Below are positions 33,851 to 47,084 of a stretch of DNA of 64,000 nt, one piece after another. Positions within the stretch are counted from its first letter, which is position 1, and each line of letters begins with the position of its first letter. Location: the NCBI GenBank assembly GCA_031002005.1, contig CM061921.1, positions 128,572,036 through 128,636,035 on the forward strand. The letters are read 5' to 3'. The position numbers were made by a program, and so were the translations under genes. Under the pieces are notes generated by a model. That model did not search any database and had not been told where the DNA came from. It worked only from the letters and a program-made list of their open reading frames with translations. This DNA is from Vandiemenella viatica. Lineage: Eukaryota > Arthropoda > Insecta > Orthoptera > Morabidae.

Positions 33851-34137
33851 AGACAAAGCAAGTTCCTCTGACTATACAAAGCATTCAAAAAATGAAATTT
33901 ACATGTGGGTGAATCGTATGTGAAACGGATCGTCGAGGTACCTTATTACAAGCCACATCAATCCAATTCCTCTTTTTAAAATAACCTTTGCGTTTTCGTT
34001 TAGTAATGATTTACGAGCTGACTAAGGTGCAGTCGTCATCATATAAGTCTCATTAGCATAAATCAAATCAGATTTTACTTTTATATGTCTCAGTGCAGCC
34101 GTTAAGCTCTACCTACCCTCTGGGCCTTATTAGTACC

Positions 34138-34550
34138 TTAATATCTTGCCTGGGTGCAGGCAGGAGCTGGTAACGTGTGCAAACTGTGGTGCTGACCACA
34201 CCGCCTGCTACGGAGACTGTCCAGTGAGGAAGAAAGAAGACCACCACACCCAAGCCACAACCGACCAGCAACCGGAGCGGAGGTCAGGACAGCCCACGAA
34301 GCCAACAGGACCACCAACGGACAACAGAGGAACCGACAACCCAAGACGAACAGCTGGTTCACATCGCAGACGCCCACGGAAGCAACGAGCCAACCGCAGC
34401 ACAGGTGCTGCGACCACGGTGAAACTCGAGAAAAACCAACAAGGAGGGAATCGTCCAGCTGCTAACGCAGCTGATCACGGCGATGATTCCCACCGAAATA
34501 CTAACCCTGAGGGGTTTTTGACATGAGGGCGCCTAAGGCGCCCACAGTCA
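34138..34550 (+). mobile_element. LINE ORF1 (gag-like) fragment with zinc knuckle
   Basis: The open frame at 34146-34526 has VTCANCGADHTACYGDCPVRK, a CCHC-like knuckle as in the last zinc knuckle of Jockey-type ORF1 proteins, which bind the element RNA. A basic, Pro/Thr/Arg-rich tail (RRRPRKQRANR) follows. Codon composition is GC-rich against AT-rich surroundings. Start and end of the element were not identified; the CGCCTAAGGCGCCCA palindrome near 34530 lies just after the frame. Confidence 0.6.
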
Positions 34551-34559
34551 TTTTCCCCC

Positions 34560-36178
34560 CTAAAGCGTAATAAACAGAGTCGCCAAAATAACCCACACAT
34601 TACATAGTAACACGTAGTAGTAGAACGACCAAGGTAGCGGGACTACACAAGCAGGGCCGTTGAGGCCGAGACATATTAAAAAAAAATAAATATCTGGGTG
34701 ACAACATGTGCATGGATATCAAGAAGCTTAGCAACCAAATTACATTTTTCTTTCCTCCTGTTCATAGTTTGGAAGTTATTTATTTGTAAATGTCATTGTT
34801 TTTTGTCATTCAACTCACTGTTTATTATCAATAGTACTTCCCGTAATCGTGGAAAACTGAAATACTGTACATAAATTTGGTTTTACTCCCAAATCTTAAG
34901 AAAGTCTTAAATTGTTGGATTCCCTATGTATTTCCCTGATTTTCCAAAACCGCGAAATTACTTACTACCCTAATATTCCACATATTTTCACTTTTAAATG
35001 GAGTTTTCGTAGTTTAAATAATATGTTAAATTTTACTTCGTTCATCTCATTACTTTATAAGTTACTGAAATTCACTACGTCATCATAATTCCACAGTGAC
35101 TTCGGTGGTTCTAGAAACAGATAACTAGGTACACATGCACTGTTTCATCATTGTATAGGTGAATGTCAATGTATGTATCCAACAGCAACCCCAAAACTGA
35201 ACCGTTTCGCGGCGTATTTGTACGTTAATAGTTTTTCTTTGAATGACGCCATAGGCCTCAAATTTTTTCTAGGAATAGAGATCAGATACCTTAGCCAACA
35301 CATTAAATTTTATTTTGTTCCAATGGTTAGTTTAAGAGATACTGGGAATTAACTTATAATGGCAAGTAATATACGTCAACCGATATCTCTCGCTCAAGGT
35401 TCTCATCCATTGTTTGCCAAAAACATGCGCAGTATTAGTATTGGAAATGCATACATTAATAAAAATAGATTACTGAAATGACTTTATCCATGGAATTTCA
35501 AATGGTACCGTTACATTTGAGGGAAGACTCGGTATAAGCGATCGAATTACAAACAGAAATAAAATTCCACATAAAAACGTCTTCTAAATATAGGGACAAA
35601 TTTCGTTGCTGCTTTATGAAATCTTGTTCTAAGGCAATTCTACACTTTACAGTGTGTATTCATATAGCTTTCTGAAACAGATTTTTGTTTCCTGGTGCTA
35701 TGGATCGCTGAATAAAGAATCTGGTGACTTGGCCATTAGAGAAGCCTTGTTTGGTAAATTTAATACTGAAACTTACCTTAATTGTGTTACTTTGTTAATC
35801 TTACAATTACCTTCTCATCACTTTCAGGTTTGACAAGTTTTACAGAAAACCCTACATATTGGTATGATGCCTTTCATTTCAGTAAAAAATTACGATATTC
35901 ACAATGACGAAGGAAACGGTCTTTATTTTTAACTAACGATCCATAAAACCGAGATAAACCATGGTTTTTTTGGAAAAAGAAAGAAATGCAAGCCTTAAAG
36001 TGGAGACTTGGCTCAGGTCAATATATCAAATCGGCTCCGTTTTTGCAAGAATATGTTTTATTGTTCACGAGGCGTCCAGCAGTGAGGACATACCCTTATA
36101 ACTGCAGCTCTACTCAGGCCTCGAAGAGATAAAGTTATGACGCATATAATAATTCCATAACAAAGGCTGGGGTGTAAG
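34560..36178. other. Intronic stretch without recognised feature
   Basis: No ORF with domain signatures and no clear repeat ends were seen. A 3'-tail-like AAAAAAAATAAAT run near 34678 may end the preceding LINE piece. Confidence 0.45.
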
Positions 36179-39100
36179 GGTTTGGGAGAGACTATACTAG
36201 CCTTTATCGACCAAATGTCAACCTCTCCTTCTCGTAGTGCACCCTGTTTGCATGGACGAGGCTATTTCGACAGAATGATTCCCGGTATAAGGAGTCACCC
36301 ACTGCATGCCAATCGAAAGGAGGGCGGAAGAGCGGGGAGTGGTCCAGGGCACCCTCTTGCCCTTGGGGTTGGAAACGGCCCCTAAAGGCGGATGAATCAG
36401 AAATGAACAACGGCATGGGGATGCAGAAGGCAGCGAAAAACCACTGCATTAAAGACCCCTCTCAAATTACGTAATTCAAGATGGATTCTTCCTGAGTAAA
36501 ATATTCCGGAGGTAAAATAGTCCCCCAATCGGATCTCCGGTTGGGAACTGCTCAGGTAGGAGTCATTAGAATTGATAGAAACATTCTAAGAGTCGGAGCG
36601 TGGAATGTTAGAAGTCTGAATAGGGCAGGTAGGTTAGAAAACTTAAAAAGGGAGATGGAACAACTTAAGTTAGATGTTGTTGGGATTAGCGAGATTAAAT
36701 GGAGGACGCAGAGGATTTCTGGACTGGGAAACACAGGATAATTAGAACACAAGCTATCAATGGGGTTACTGGTGTATAATTTGTAATGAATAAGAGAGCA
36801 GGAAAATGGGGAAGTTATCATGAACAGTTTAGTGACATGATTATTTTGATGCGGTTAGAAACTAAACCCACCCTAACCACATTAGTACAAGTGTATATGC
36901 CAATGTCACAGGAATATGACGAAGAAATAGAGAAAATATACACTGAAATTGAAGAATTAACCCAATATGTGAAGGGGGAGGAAAATCTAATAATCATGGG
37001 TGATTGGAATGCGATAGTGGGAGAAGGAAAAGAGTGGAATAATGCAGGAAGTTTTGGTCTAGGAGAAAGAAATGAGCAAGGAAGCAGATTGATAGAATTT
37101 TGTGAAAGATATAAGCTGGTAGTGGCAAACACACTGTTTAAGAACCATGCAATAAGGATATACACATAGAAACGACCTGGGGATACAGGAAGATATCAGC
37201 TAGATTATATCATGGTCAAACAGAAATTCAGGAATCAAGTTCTAGATTTTAAATCGTACCCAGGAGCAGACATAGATTTGATAGTAATGAAGTGCAGGCT
37301 GAAATTCATGCGTATAAGGAAGCAGTATAAGCAGAACAGACTGGAAGTGAATAAATTTAAACATTCTAGAACGTGAGAAAAATTTGCAGAAATGATAGAC
37401 TTAGGTCTAAGAAGTAACTCTGAAATGAACTCAAACGAGCACGAATGGAATGCATTAAAGACCGAAATAATGAAAGCTGGTAAAGAAACATTAGGCTTTA
37501 GGGAACAAGCTGCCCGAAAACCTTGGATCACAGAAGAAATTTTGAAATTGATGGATCAGAGGAGAAGGTACTAAATTGCTCAGGATGAAGCAGGAAGATA
37601 GTACTTCAGGCAATTTAGAAGTCAAATAAACAGGGAATGATAAAAAAAGCAAAAGAAAAATGGCTAGAAGAAAAGTGTGAAGTAGTAGAAAAGGAAATGG
37701 TAGTAGGTAAAGTAGATGTTGCATATAGGAAGATCAAACACAATTTTGGAAGAATGAAGAAAAGAGATGTGAACATTAAAGCAGCGGATGGGAACCCTCT
37801 TTTAAGCTCAGACGATAGAGCAAACCGATGGAAGGAATACATTGAGAAACTATATGATGGGGACGACTTGATCAATAGCGTAATGGAAAAGGAAGACGAT
37901 GTTAACATTGATGACTTAGGAGATCCTGTTTTAAGGACAGAATTTAATAGAGCTCCGAAGAAAGCACAAGCCGACAAATGTGAGAATTATCCCACCATTA
38001 GTGTAACATCTCATGCTTCGAAATTACTGACCAGAATAATATACAAAAGAATGGAAAGGGTAGTAGAAGACATAGTAGGTGAAGATCAGTTTGGGTTTAG
38101 GAAAAACTGTGGTAGATGGGAAGCAATTCTGGCATTAAGATTAATACTTGAAGGACAGATGAAAAAAAAAGATACTTTTATGGCATTTGTTGATTTAGAA
38201 AAAGCTTTTGATAATGTTAGGTGGGACAAGATGTTCAAAATTTTAAAGAAATGAAGTCTAAAACATTGAGATAGAAGAATACTTTATAATATACAAGAAT
38301 CAAGTGGCTGTAATACAAGTAGAGAATCATGAGTTACATCCATCAGTTAAAAAGGGCGTGAGACAAGGTTGTAGTCTATCCCCGTTAATCTTCAACTTAT
38401 ATGTAGAGGAAGCAATAAAGATAGTAAAAACAAAATTTCCATGTGGCATAAGTGTTCAGGGCAAAAAAAATCAGTATGCTAAGATTTGCTGATGACATTG
38501 TCTTGTTAGCAGAAAGGGCTCAGGATATTGAGAAATTACTGAATGGCATGAACAAAATACTGAAGAAAGATTTTGGGCTGAATACAAATCAAAGCAAGAC
38601 TAAAGTGATGAAATGTAGCAGAAATGATACCAATTCTAGTAGAGTAAATATAAAAATCGGATCGAATGCAATTGGAGAAGTAAGTGAATTCTCTTAGTTA
38701 GGAAACAAAATTACAACCGACGGCTGAAGCAGGAATGATGTTAAAAGCAGAATAGTACTAGCAAAAATAGCCTTCATGAAATAGATAAATCTTTTGGTTT
38801 CAAATATTGATCTAGGATTTAGAAAAAACTTTTTAAAACTATGTGTGGAGCACAGCACTTTACGGTACCGAAACATGGACTTTAGGAATACCGAAAGAAG
38901 GAAAATTGAAGCATTTGTAATGTGGTGCTACAGAAGAATGTTGAAAATTAAGTGGATAGACAAAGTAAGAAATGAACGAGTTTTTGAAATGGTGGGTGAG
39001 GAAATAAGTTTGTGGAAGAAGCTTACAGAAATAAGAAACAGGCTGGTAGGTCATATTGTGAGACATGCTGTATTGGTTAATTTGCTGGTGGAGGGAACAG

Positions 39101-39262
39101 TCGAAGGTAAGAATTGTAGAAGAAGACAGATTAGAATATATGAAGCAGGTAATTGAGGGCGTTGGTTGTAAGGGATATGTAGAGATCGAGAGGTTAGCAC
39201 AAATTAGGAAGGGATGAAGGATTGCAACCAGCCAGTCAAAAGACTGATGACAGCAAAAAAGG
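36179..39262 (+). mobile_element. LINE F copy 1 (RTE-like), frameshifted
   Basis: The 5' region starts with a block shared with copy 2 (GGGAGAGACTATACTAGCC). The endonuclease is read as WNVRSLNRAGRLENLK, VVGISEIKW (36541-36741), and QVYMPMSQEYDEEIE and LIIMGDWNAIVGEG (36786-37169). A linker with KPWITEEILKLMDQRRRY follows. RT motifs are SVTSHASKLLTRIIYKRME, GEDQFGFRKNCG, FVDLEKAFDNVRW, KKGVRQGCSLSPLIFNLY and an intact FADD at about 38485. The C-terminus is WCYRRMLKIKWIDKVRNE. An in-frame-looking junction at about 37955 (NRAPKKAQADK) lacks roughly 165 bp present in copy 2. I assign RTE-like from the craniofacial-development-protein-2-like endonuclease style; clade is uncertain. At least six frame breaks. 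Confidence 0.88.
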
Positions 39263-39699
39263 CTTAGTTTATACATAAGGATGAAACATAACTTTGGTAC
39301 ATGGGAGCTTCCAGGAGGCGTTCAGTGCTAGGAACCTCCAGTTTAACCCTGAATCCAAACAACAGTCAACTTCACATACATAAAGCAACCTGTTAAACTA
39401 AGAAAAACAGCATTCTGTCAGCGGTACAAATCTTTCACTGCGACAGTTGTTAAATATGCTTAAGACTTTTTAAGGTCGAGATCTGCTTCATTCTCATCTG
39501 AAAACATTTAGTGTTCTTTCACGCGTAATGGAAATACACACATGTCCATAAGTTTATGGATCTTTGAGATCCACGAGAAATCATTGAGTGACAGCGATAA
39601 TGTTTGAACTATACTGTGACTGTACAGCACCCAAATAAGTTATAAACGTGGCAGATCAACACAAGATTAAACAGTTCGTGTGGGCATAAGTCCAGAATT

Positions 39700-40480
39700 C
39701 AGTGGTTCTGACAGTGTACTGTGAGCATTTGGCTCGCAGTATTCGAGTCACAGGGAAGCAGGATGAAATCACGTTTGGCCAATAACCGCCAGGTGGACCA
39801 GGAGTTGTATGTAGGTCGTAGCTCCATTCCACGGCTGCGAAGAAAATTCAAAGAGGTAGGTAACATTCAATGGGAAACCAGCGTCAGGATAGTTATATTA
39901 CCTGCACTGATTAGAGACACAGTATATCGTCGGTTTTGCTCTGTATGCACTTGATGCATTATCTAGCTCACCGTAACTGGACCCAGGAACGGATGAGTCG
40001 TGGCTTAGACTAGAGAGAGAGAGTCTATTAATCTGGTGCGCCCATGGAACAATTTACAAAACCGCCAATATTGTGGAAAGGGACAGATATGGCTGCGCCA
40101 ATGTTCTCGTTTGTGGCTGCATTATGTTAGGGACATATTTGCTAGGGGTACTGTTTCCAGGAGTAACATCCTGCAACAGTACGTGCGGTTTTCTAATGGT
40201 GCACATAAAACTGGGTTCCTTCTTATGGAGAATAATGCCTGTCCTGTACTTAAATGCAAAGTGACAAGAATGGGATTCTTTAGCCCTAACACTGCAACCC
40301 GGGTACCGTTGTGCATCCTGTACTGCTGTGAATGGCTATTAAATCCCAAATCCCGTACTGACGTTGTGTATGACAATTGCGGAGGGACACCATACACGGT
40401 CAATGCCACAAAATGCCCCTGTCTGGGCTTTTTCTGTACACTTTATAATAGCAACACTGTATCATAACTGAAGTTGTTGC
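39700..40480 (+). mobile_element. Tc1-like transposase relic
   Basis: Broken frames show RLRRKFKEVGNIQ (end of the paired-like DNA-binding domain) near 39830, WTQERMS near 39980, and a catalytic region with RYGCANVLVCGCIM (matching the usual VMVWGCI) near 40090. YVRFSNGAHKTGFLLMENNACP at 40180-40250 corresponds to the second catalytic aspartate segment, with N for D. Later residues are scrambled by frameshifts. Terminal inverted repeats were not found. It lies between the two LINE F copies. Confidence 0.72.
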
Positions 40481-40499
40481 CAAAACCACTCCTAGTGTA

Positions 40500-42911
40500 C
40501 ACATCAGCGAGCATTAGATTCTTTAACTTTAACACGCAATCGTACACAGACCAAAGAAACGAATCAGAACACTCGAATACACACTCACAGTTGCAGTAAC
40601 TTTAGAAATTGATACAAACACACACATGTTCCCAAAGGAAAAACGAAATCATGCCCCAGAAAATCTTATCTTCGGAAGCACTATGGGTGAACAGGTAAAA
40701 CTGACACAGGGTAAAATCATAGTGAGACATAGAAGGCGCAGACAGTGTAAGTTGTAAATCATTGGTGCAGAACGTCGAGACGGCAAATAACGGGACTTAT
40801 TTGCGAGAAAACGCGATACACAGGTTTTCAGCGAGCAGGTATTCGTTGAGGGAAAGTGGAGAGGCATTTCTAGGTACAGACGGGATTGCTACGAGACGGC
40901 TCGCATAACAAGCTTATGTTTTTAAGTTCACTAATGGCTAAGGTGAAAACTAGAGGTCGCAAGTGTTACACAATCATTTTGTAATGAATCATGGTGTCAC
41001 GAAAGAATAGGGACAGAGAACAGGGTTCGATTCAAGGTTGAAGCAAGACATTAGTGCATGAACAACAAGAAAACCTGAGACAGGGCCCACAAATATACGC
41101 TACAAAGTAATACAGCGAATAATGAGAGGAAATCTGCAAGATTTAAAAGAGACTGGCAGAGTTCTTGATAAACATACGCGGGCAGACAAGAAAGTCGATT
41201 GTAAACAAGACGTAAGGAGGCAATAAGTCATTTGATACATAGGAAATGTACATATAGATTTAAGGTTTAGTTATGTATTGTTTTGTAGATTAGCATCCCT
41301 AGTGAAAGCAAATCACTCTCTAAGAAAATCATCCGCCGTCCTCAGTCAGATGTTTCAGTAGATTAAAGTAATTTGGGAATGGCACGTGAATTCTGATTTG
41401 AAAGTCGAAAAGAAAGCTCTTGTAAGAATTATCATATATGCAAACTTATGAGAAAGTACAAAAAACTGGTCTGAATTTTCTGATGGTATCTACTATAAGC
41501 AACATAAAATTGATAACATTGTAGCCAAATAACGTGTATGTAATAAATGAGGGAGATAGGACTTTCACATCTATAACTGCAAGAAACATAAAAGCGTATG
41601 ATTCTGCGTGATCACGCAAAACGTATAAGAAGTATACCTATAACTAAATAAACCTTGAAATATGTAGACCTGATACGTACGGTGTCTTGTAAGCTCGTTG
41701 AGAACGATCGCATTGCAGAGATATGCTCCTAAAAGTCTGTGATGCGATCGCTATTCGCACCAAGACTCACTGATTTGTTTAGTAGTGAAGCGTAGTGCCG
41801 AGGGTTACCGTAGTGACTTGCTCGTAATGATGGAGTTTCAGGCCATATTTGAGCGTGATAATTATTTGCCGTGTTGTTATCAGAAGACAGCCGCAATATG
41901 TTACTTATGCGACGCAAAATCAATGTTTCTCTCACAGACAAAAAAGTGAATATTTCGAGATGTTTAGTTTCGATGCAAATGACACTATATTGAGGAGTCC
42001 AACGAATACAACATACACACGAGTAGGCAAGTATGGATATTCACAAGGTTAATAAGATCACTAATTGCAAGCTAATTTCGACTGAAAAGTTAAATAATGC
42101 TTAGAAAGGTTTGAAACCACGGAGGTCCAAAATTCTATGGCACTATTTGCGGGAGTTGTGAGGGTTTTGCAATGCTAGATTAATTCCGAGTTATTGGTTG
42201 TCCTAAATGTTTGTTACGCCCATAAGTACTGTACAAATAACATACTGAAAAATATGAATTCTTTATGACCTTACAATGTAAAATTCATGTCTGATTAATT
42301 ATGCTGAATCCTCTGAATCTGATCGAATGGTTTGCTGATCTCTGTTAATGGCATAATAATAAAATCACGAGATAATTATTTGGTAAGCTTGACAACAGAA
42401 AAAACAATGAACGCACATTAAACATAAATAAATGGTAATGATTCATACAGTAAGACAGTTGTCATTTTAAAGAGTAGATGTAAGCTTTTTTACGATAACC
42501 ATAAACAAATATATATATATATTTTTGTTTTCACTTCAATGAGAAATGTCATGTTTCATAAATGTTGTAAAGATAAGTTTAACACATTTTCCTTTGTTTT
42601 GTTTGCACTTAATGCAGTGTGGTATGTGCGTGTTTTGCAAACTCTTTCACATAAGGATTTTAATTTATCTGTATGTAAACCGAGACAATGAAAGAAAGAA
42701 TATGAATTGTAAGGGAGTTGTCAAAATCACGCGCCAACTGGCAAAAGTGTTTGCAGATGCCAACCCCGTTAAAATATAAACTAAAACTTCCTTTGAAACA
42801 CACAAACGGAAGGATGAGGGTGTAACTTTTAATAGAACTAACTTGAACTGTACATTTGATTTTCTAATGAGAGAATTAAAATAAAAATTAGTAAAATATT
42901 AAGAGCTTATA
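40500..42911. other. Intronic stretch without recognised feature
   Basis: I found no gene or family-level repeat. Many short ORFs lack domains. An (AT)n run of about 14 bp lies near 42510. Confidence 0.45.
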
Positions 42912-45900
42912 TAATGGATTTGGGAGAGACTATACTAGCCTTTTACAACCAAATGTCAACCTCTCCTTCACGTGGTACACCATGTTTGCACGGACGAGGC
43001 TCTGGCGACTGAAAGATTCCCGCTATAAGGAGTCACCCACTGCTTGCCAACGGCCTCCGAAAGGAGGGAGGAAGGGCAGGGAGCGGTTCAGAGCACCCTT
43101 GGGGTTGGAAACGTCCCTTAAAGATGGATGAATCAGAAATGATCAACGGTTTCGGGATGCAGAAAGCAGCGGGAAGCCACTGCATTAAAGGCCCAAAGTG
43201 TATCCCGAGGACATGTAACCATCTCAAGTTACATATATCATGATGCCTTCTTCCTCGTTAAAATATTCCAGAGGTAAAATAGTCCACCAGTCGGATCTCC
43301 GGTTGGGGACTGCTCAGGTTGGAGTCATCAGATTGGATAAACATAGTCTACGAGTCGGAGCGTGGAATATTAGAAGTCTGAGTAGGGCAGGTTGACTAGG
43401 TACTTTAATAAGTTTGCTGGAACTACTTATAGTAGATCTTATTAGGGATAGTGAGATTAATTGGAAAGATACACAAGATTTCTGGTATGGAGAACACAGA
43501 ATAATTATCACAAAAGCTGTCTGTGGAGTTACTGGTGCAAGGTTTGTAATGAATAAGACAGTAGTAAAATGGTTGAGTTATTATGAACAATTTAGTGACA
43601 GGATTATTTTGATGGTGGTAGAAACTAAACCCACTCCAACCACGTTAGTACAAGTGTATATGCCAACGTCACAGGAAGATGATGAAGAAATAGTTAAATA
43701 CCAGCATAAATCGCAGAATTAATCCAATATGTCAAAAGTTGAGGAAATTTTTTTTAAAAACATGGGTGATTGGAATGTGGTAGTCAGAGATGTAAAAGAG
43801 GGGAATATTATAGGAAGTTTTCGAATAGGAGAAACAAATGAGCGAAGATGCAGTTTGTTAGAATTTTGTGAAAAATAAAAACTCGTCATGGCTAACACAC
43901 TATTTAAGAACGATGCACAAAGGATATACTCTTGGAATCGTCCGGGGGATACAGGTAGACATCAGCTAGATCATATCATAGTCAAAAGAGATTCAAGTTC
44001 TAGACTTTAAATCATATCGGGGAACAAACAGGCTCTGACCACAATCTGACTTATGAAGTGCTAGACTGAAATTCAAAAGAATAAAGTACAAGCAGAAGTG
44101 AGTGGAAGTGAAAAAAGTGAAGCATTCTAACACAAGAGAAAAATTTTAAGAGATGATGGACGTTGTTGTAAGAAATAACTCAGAAAGGAGTTCAACTGAG
44201 GACAAATGGAATGCGTTGAACAGAGAAATAATCAAAGGCGGAAAAAAAATTAGGCTTTAGGGAACATGCTGCCCGAAAACCGTGGATCACAGAAGAAATT
44301 TTGGAGTTGATGGATCACATGAAAAGGCACATAAATGCTCAAGATTAAGCAGGGAGAGAACAATACATACAATTTATAAATCAAATAAACAGGAAATGCT
44401 ACAAGAAATGTGCGAAGAAGTATGTAAGAAATTCTCATAAGTAAAGTAAATGTGGCATGTGTGAAAATCAAACAGAAGTTTTGAGAAATGAATAAAAGGT
44501 GTATAAATATTGAAGTTGCTGATGCGAAGCCTCTTTGAAGCTAGAGATAGAAGATAGAGCCAACTGTTGGATGGAAAACATAGAGAAAGTGTTAGTTGGG
44601 TATGGATTTGAACAACAGTGCATTGGAAAAAGAAGACTACGTCGATATGGATGATTTAGGATATCCTATTTTGAGGACAGAATTTGATCGAGCTTTAAAT
44701 GGTTTGAAATCAAATAAGGTGGTTTGAATTGATGAGATTCCTGCAGAACTTCTGAAATTCCTAGAACTAGAAGGAATACAAAGAGATTCAAACTCATATC
44801 AAAATGTTCTTTAACAGGAGAGATTAAATCTGATTTTAATAAAATTATCATCTTCCAAAGAAATAAAAGCTAACAAATGTGAGAATTAGCACACAAGTCC
44901 GGCATCACACGCTTCAGAATTACTGACCAGAACAATATATAGAAGGATGGGAAGGGTAGTAGAAGAGATAGTAGGTAAATATCAGTTTGGGTTTAGCAAA
45001 AACCGAGGTACGAGAGATGCGAATCTGGCCTTAAGATTAATACTTAAAGGGAAGATTAATAAAAACAAAGTTGCGTTTATGGCGTTCATTAATTTTGAAA
45101 AAGCTTTCGATAATGTTGGATGGGTCAAGATATTCAAAATTTTAAAGAAGTCATGTCTAAAATATCGAGATAGAAGAATACTTTATAAACTATATAACAA
45201 TCAAGTGACTACAATAAAAGTAGGTGAACAAGAGAGACATGCTTCATCTAAAAAAGGGTGTGAGACCAGGTTGTAGTCTGTCCCTGTTAATATTCAACTT
45301 GTATTTGGAGGAAGCAACAAAGGATGTGAATGAAAATTTTTAATGTGGCGTAAGCGTTTAAGGTGAAATAATCAGTATGCTACGGTTTACTGATGACGTT
45401 GTACTGTTAGCTGAACAGAATGAGGATATTGAGAAGTTACTGAACGATATAACCAAATACCGAGGGAAAATTTTGGACTAAATATAAACCAAACCAAGAC
45501 AAAACTGGTAAAATGTATCAGAAATAATAGCAATAGTAGTAGATTAAATATAAAAATTGGTATGCATGTGATAGTAGAAGTTAGAGAATTGTGCTACATA
45601 AACATTAAAAGCAGAATAGCACTGGCAAAAAGAGGATTCATGAGAAAGAGAAATCTTTTAGTTTCAAATATAGATCGAGAACTCAGAAGGAACTTTTTAA
45701 AACTCTATGTGTGGGACGCAGCACTATATCGTATCGAAGAATAGGCTTTAGCAATACCAGAAAGAAGGAAAACTGAATCATTGAAATGTGTTGCTACAGC
45801 AGGATGCCGAAAATTAAGTGGACGAAATGAACGAGTTTTGAAAATGATGGGTGAGGAAAGAAGCTTGAGCAAGAGTCTTATAGAAGGAAGAGACAGGCTG

Positions 45901-46110
45901 GTAGGTCATATTTTGAGACATGGTGGATTGATTAACTTGTTAGTGGAAGGAACAGTCGAAGGTAGGAACTGTAGAGGAAGACAGATGAAAATATATGAAG
46001 CAGATAACTGAGGACGTGGGTTGTAAGGGGTATGTAGTGATGAAGAGGTTAGAACAAGTTGGGAAGGGATGGAGGATTGCTTCAAAGCAGGCGAGAAACT
46101 GATGGAAAAA
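42912..46110 (+). mobile_element. LINE F copy 2 (RTE-like), more decayed
   Basis: It aligns with copy 1 from the same 5' block (GGGAGAGACTATACTAGCC) to the same 3' end (GGGATGGAGGATTGC). Readable parts include the endonuclease segment TTLVQVYMPTSQEDDEEI (43414-43722), RT fingers KYQFGFSKNRGTRDANLALRLIL and INFEKAFDNVGW (44947-45276), and the C-terminus VGHILRHGGLINLLVEGTVE (45781-46011). The catalytic box is FTDD instead of FADD (about 45386). It retains the about 165-bp segment (about 44700-44870) that copy 1 lacks, so neither copy derives directly from the other. Confidence 0.87.
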
Positions 46111-46189
46111 ATAATAATTTTCTGTGTGCGTTTCGCGAGTTTTGCGATTTAAGAAATAAGAACAACGCATGTATGTAAAATTTTGTTTT

Positions 46190-47075
46190 ATGCTCAGGAA
46201 AATTGCTAGTGAACCAGATTACATGATTCTGGAAGCATCTGCGGAAGAAGCCCTCAACCGTACACAAGTTTTCTAGTGTTTTTCGCGATTTAAAGCTAGC
46301 CGAACTTCATTGAAAACAAGCATTCCGGAAGACCTTCGACCTCAACCACGTGTGAAACAATTGCAAGAAATCAAGAAATGACTCTTCAAAAACGTCGTCT
46401 GACAATTTACAGTATTGCTGAAAAATCTTGCATAAGTTATGGAACATGATAGCAAATTTTAACTGAAGACTTGGGCAAGGGTCTGTTGACAAACGATCAA
46501 AAGCAGCGGTTCTTCATATTTGCATTAAACTGAAACGATGAAAACGTCTTGCCTAAAATCATCACCGGCGAAAAAGACTGGATATTCGCGTACTAGACGG
46601 AAACGAAGCAACTATATCGTTGCAGGGAAAGAGTGCAAGTTCGCCAAGAAACCATAAATGCCGAAAGGTAAATAACATGTGCATTCAGATTTTTTTCCCG
46701 CTGGGGCAGAGAGTTTCAATGATGTCTTCGTGAGCATATTCGAAGAAATCATTCAAAGCATTATGAACTATCCATAAATTACGTCAAACGTAGTTAACCG
46801 AGGAGGAGGGCGATCGTATCATTCGCGACGTCAAGTTAGAAGTACTGTTTTAATGAAGTTCTAAATTTAAAATTGCAAAATGTGTGATGTCATAGAAAGG
46901 AGGGATTCACAAAGTGTGACAAGAAGGCGGGGGGAGGTGTGTGTTAAAAAAATAAAGGAAATTGTGTGACGTGTTTTGTGGATGGCCCCTATGGAGCCAG
47001 TATTACGACAATGCACCTCCCAACAGTTTTAGACGAGCAGTTAATGGCCTGATTTGGCACTATATGGACCATATA
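46190..47075 (+). mobile_element. Third mariner relic, split by a MITE
   Basis: Broken frames follow mariner order. An SIPEDLRPQPRVKQLQEIKK stretch (matching the usual DEPRPGRP...EVKK linker) lies at 46320-46380, LLTNDQ-like residues near 46490, and a KII(T)GEKD-type remnant of the first catalytic motif near 46560. YYDNAPPN near 47000 is a remnant of the second catalytic motif. The MITE at 46764-46989 interrupts it. Termini were not found and the copy is heavily decayed. Confidence 0.68.
46764..46989. mobile_element. MITE related to the 1790-2147 family
   Basis: The left end TGAACTATCCATAAATTACG and the right end (reverse complement GGGGCCATCCACAAAACACG) form imperfect inverted repeats. TA lies immediately outside on both sides. 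The ends share the (C/G)TCCATAAA-TACGT theme with the element at 1790. The 226-bp interior has no ORF. Whether the duplication is TA or a degraded TTA is unresolved. Confidence 0.62.
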
Positions 47076-47084
47076 TAAAGACAA

